Below are positions 32,099 to 33,640 of a stretch of 33,640 nt of DNA, one piece after another. The translations under genes were made by a program, and so were the position numbers. Within the stretch, counting starts at the first letter, position 1; each line of letters begins with the position of its first letter. Source of the stretch: Planctomycetia bacterium. GTDB lineage: Bacteria; Planctomycetota; Planctomycetia; Gemmatales; Gemmataceae. The notes beneath the pieces are model-generated. The model searched no databases, was not told the origin of the DNA, and saw only the letters and a list, made by a program, of their open reading frames with translations. The DNA is taken from assembly GCA_005799265.1 (NCBI GenBank), contig SYHD01000308.1:1-33640 (forward strand), given 5' to 3'.

Positions 32099-33640
32099 AT
32101 GTCCCAACTTGCCCTTCAAGACGGCACGGAACAAGCACGTTCAGCGTGGTTTGCTGTCCTTACCGCCAAAGCGCGGGTGAGGCGGCTTGTGGCAGTCACG
32201 CTGTTGGTGTTGGCCGTAGGGCTTGGTTGGCTCGGACTGAGACAACAGTGGTTTCAACTCGATACAGAACCGCATATTTGCACTGCTATTATCGCGGTGG
32301 TCCTTCTGGCGATGCTCGGGACCATTAGCTCGCTGGAACAACGCATGCACTGCGTCGAGGCCATGGACCGGCGCTTCAATCACTTGTTCGAAGCAACTCC
32401 TGGATGCAGTGTATTGGTGATGGATGGTAATGGGAGAATCCGATCGGTTAACGGGTTTGCTGCGGAAATGTTTGGCTTTGAGCCTGGCTCCTTGCTCGGA
32501 CTGCCCTGCAGCGCCATTCTGCCACAGGGCACACCTGGAAACATCGATGCCGATCAGGGGCGACTCCAGGAACATATCGGACGGCGCAGAGACGGCAGCG
32601 ATATTTTTCTGGAGATCGGCCGCAGCAGCGCGGTCATGGCGGATGGAGATCGGCTTACAACCCTGATCATCCGGGATATCAGCGGCAAAAGGCGTTTCCA
32701 GCAGGCTCAGTGGGAACGCGAGGCACATCTCGGCCTCATGGTCGAGCAAATGCCGGCAATCCTCTGGACGACGGACCATGACTTGCACATCACGTCGTCG
32801 ATGGGCGCCGGCTTGGCCGCGCTCAATCTCAAGGCCGACGAAATCATCCGCTTGACGATGTCGACCAAGCTGGATCACCGTACGCAAGAGTCTACCAGGA
32901 TCACGGCCTATCACGACGCCTTGCGCGGAAAATCGGTCAGCTACGAGATGGGACACAAGGATCACGTTTTTCAGGTTCGCATCGACCCGTTGCGGAACAC
33001 CGACAAGGCGATCACGGGAACAATCGGCATTATGCTCGACATCACCGACCGCAAGAAGACGATGCGGGAACTTCAGGACCGGGCGCGTCAACAAGCGGCG
33101 GTCGCTCGGCTTGGCCAGGAAGCACTATCGGACAAGAGCCTCAAGGTCGTACTCGATGCTGCGGTCTCCTTGGTCCAACAAACCCTGTGTGTCGATTACT
33201 GCTGTGTCGCTATCCCGTTGCAGGATCAGCCGGGCGCGCGCATGGTGAGCGGCCTCGGCTGGAACGCTCGTTTTCCCGTGGGGACGGTTCTTGACGAAAG
33301 CATCGATTCGCTTATCGCGCATACGCTGGAAAACCAGCAGTCGGTTTGCCTGATTAACCTGCCCAAAGATGACCGTTTCCGCGGCTCCAAAATGCTGGAG
33401 GAGCATGACGTATCGAGCGGATTGAACTTTCTCTTGCGCGGCAAGACGAAAATCCACGGCGTCATCTGTGCTTTTTCAAAGACGCCGCGCAGTTTCAGTC
33501 AGAACGACGCCAATTTCCTGCACGCGGTCGCCAATATTCTTGCCGCCTGCATCGAGCAGTCCACTGCCGAGGAACTCAGGCTGAGCCTTGAGGAACGGCT
33601 AAGGCAATCACAGAAGATGGAAGCCGTCGGCCGGCTAGCC
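32099..33640 (+). CDS. PAS-PAS-GAF sensor histidine kinase (3' end cut)
   Basis: The open frame runs from ATG 32099 (AAGGAG upstream) through the window end, giving 514 codons. Residues ~30-48 and ~62-78 are two membrane helices. A PAS domain follows (~90-205; RRFNHLFEATPGCSVLVMD, then GRRRDGSDIFLEIG), ending in DISGKRRFQQAQ. A second PAS (~212-325) starts LMVEQMPAILWTTDHDL and ends MLDITDRKKTM. A GAF domain (~340-490) contains CCVAIPL and FSQNDANFLHAVANILA. The final residues (EERLRQSQKMEAVGRLA) are the usual beginning of a HisKA dimerisation helix, just before the phospho-acceptor His, which lies beyond the window. The first loop between the helices is short, so the sensing is mainly cytoplasmic. 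It could be a hybrid kinase. Confidence 0.88.
   Translation, partial: MSQLALQDGTEQARSAWFAVLTAKARVRRLVAVTLLVLAVGLGWLGLRQQWFQLDTEPHICTAIIAVVLLAMLGTISSLEQRMHCVEAMDRRFNHLFEATPGCSVLVMDGNGRIRSVNGFAAEMFGFEPGSLLGLPCSAILPQGTPGNIDADQGRLQEHIGRRRDGSDIFLEIGRSSAVMADGDRLTTLIIRDISGKRRFQQAQWEREAHLGLMVEQMPAILWTTDHDLHITSSMGAGLAALNLKADEIIRLTMSTKLDHRTQESTRITAYHDALRGKSVSYEMGHKDHVFQVRIDPLRNTDKAITGTIGIMLDITDRKKTMRELQDRARQQAAVARLGQEALSDKSLKVVLDAAVSLVQQTLCVDYCCVAIPLQDQPGARMVSGLGWNARFPVGTVLDESIDSLIAHTLENQQSVCLINLPKDDRFRGSKMLEEHDVSSGLNFLLRGKTKIHGVICAFSKTPRSFSQNDANFLHAVANILAACIEQSTAEELRLSLEERLRQSQKMEAVGRLA

Overview
The window looks like a chromosomal segment of a GC-rich member of the Planctomycetota. I infer this from several lineage habits seen together: Hanks-type Ser/Thr kinases fused to other signalling domains, an ECF sigma factor next to a kinase-type N-terminal module, a secreted leucine-rich-repeat protein, secreted proteins of unknown role, and abundant intergenic palindromes. 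No rRNA, tRNA, CRISPR array, integrase or complete insertion sequence was seen.

Layout. 1-9.3 kb is mostly housekeeping and envelope genes: rsfS (minus), a small membrane-anchored protein, class I fructose-bisphosphate aldolase, a secreted two-domain protein, a SurA/parvulin-like folding factor, a Wza-type polysaccharide export lipoprotein, a GlmM-type phosphohexomutase and a secreted LRR protein. 9.3-14.9 kb holds a vanadium-dependent haloperoxidase-like enzyme, a large secreted CehA/McbA-like protein with an EF-hand, and a cytoplasmic protein whose C-terminal third carries the residue pattern of the CD38/ADP-ribosyl cyclase NADase family. 15.1-28.2 kb is a large minus-strand type II secretion/type IV pilus-like locus. 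In transcription order it reads: secretin, ECF sigma factor, kinase N-terminal module, major prepilin, PilM-PilN fusion, PilO, PilP/GspC-like, GspE/PilB ATPase, Ser/Thr kinase-PilZ fusion, GspF/PilC, and four minor pseudopilins (GspH/G-, GspI-, GspJ- and GspK-like). 28.5-33.6 kb holds a DUF5658-like membrane protein, a kinase-REC-HD-GYP fusion, a decayed MFS transporter fragment and a PAS-PAS-GAF sensor histidine kinase cut by the window end.

How the parts may work together. The pilus-like genes form a nearly complete envelope machine with inner-membrane platform (PilMNO/GspF), ATPase, pseudopilus and outer-membrane secretin. No prepilin peptidase is present, so it must be encoded elsewhere. 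Two signalling proteins suggest cyclic-di-GMP control: a kinase with a PilZ domain sits between the ATPase and platform genes, and 0.7 kb beyond the secretin (across a divergent gene) is a kinase-REC-HD-GYP protein that could degrade the messenger. That circuit is inference.

The main candidates for something new are the CD38-like protein (13671-14936), the kinase-PilZ component of the secretion operon, the kinase-REC-HD-GYP fusion, the catalytic-domain-less kinase module behind the ECF sigma factor, and a pseudopilin carrying a Golvesin-like domain and Asp instead of Glu at mature position 5.
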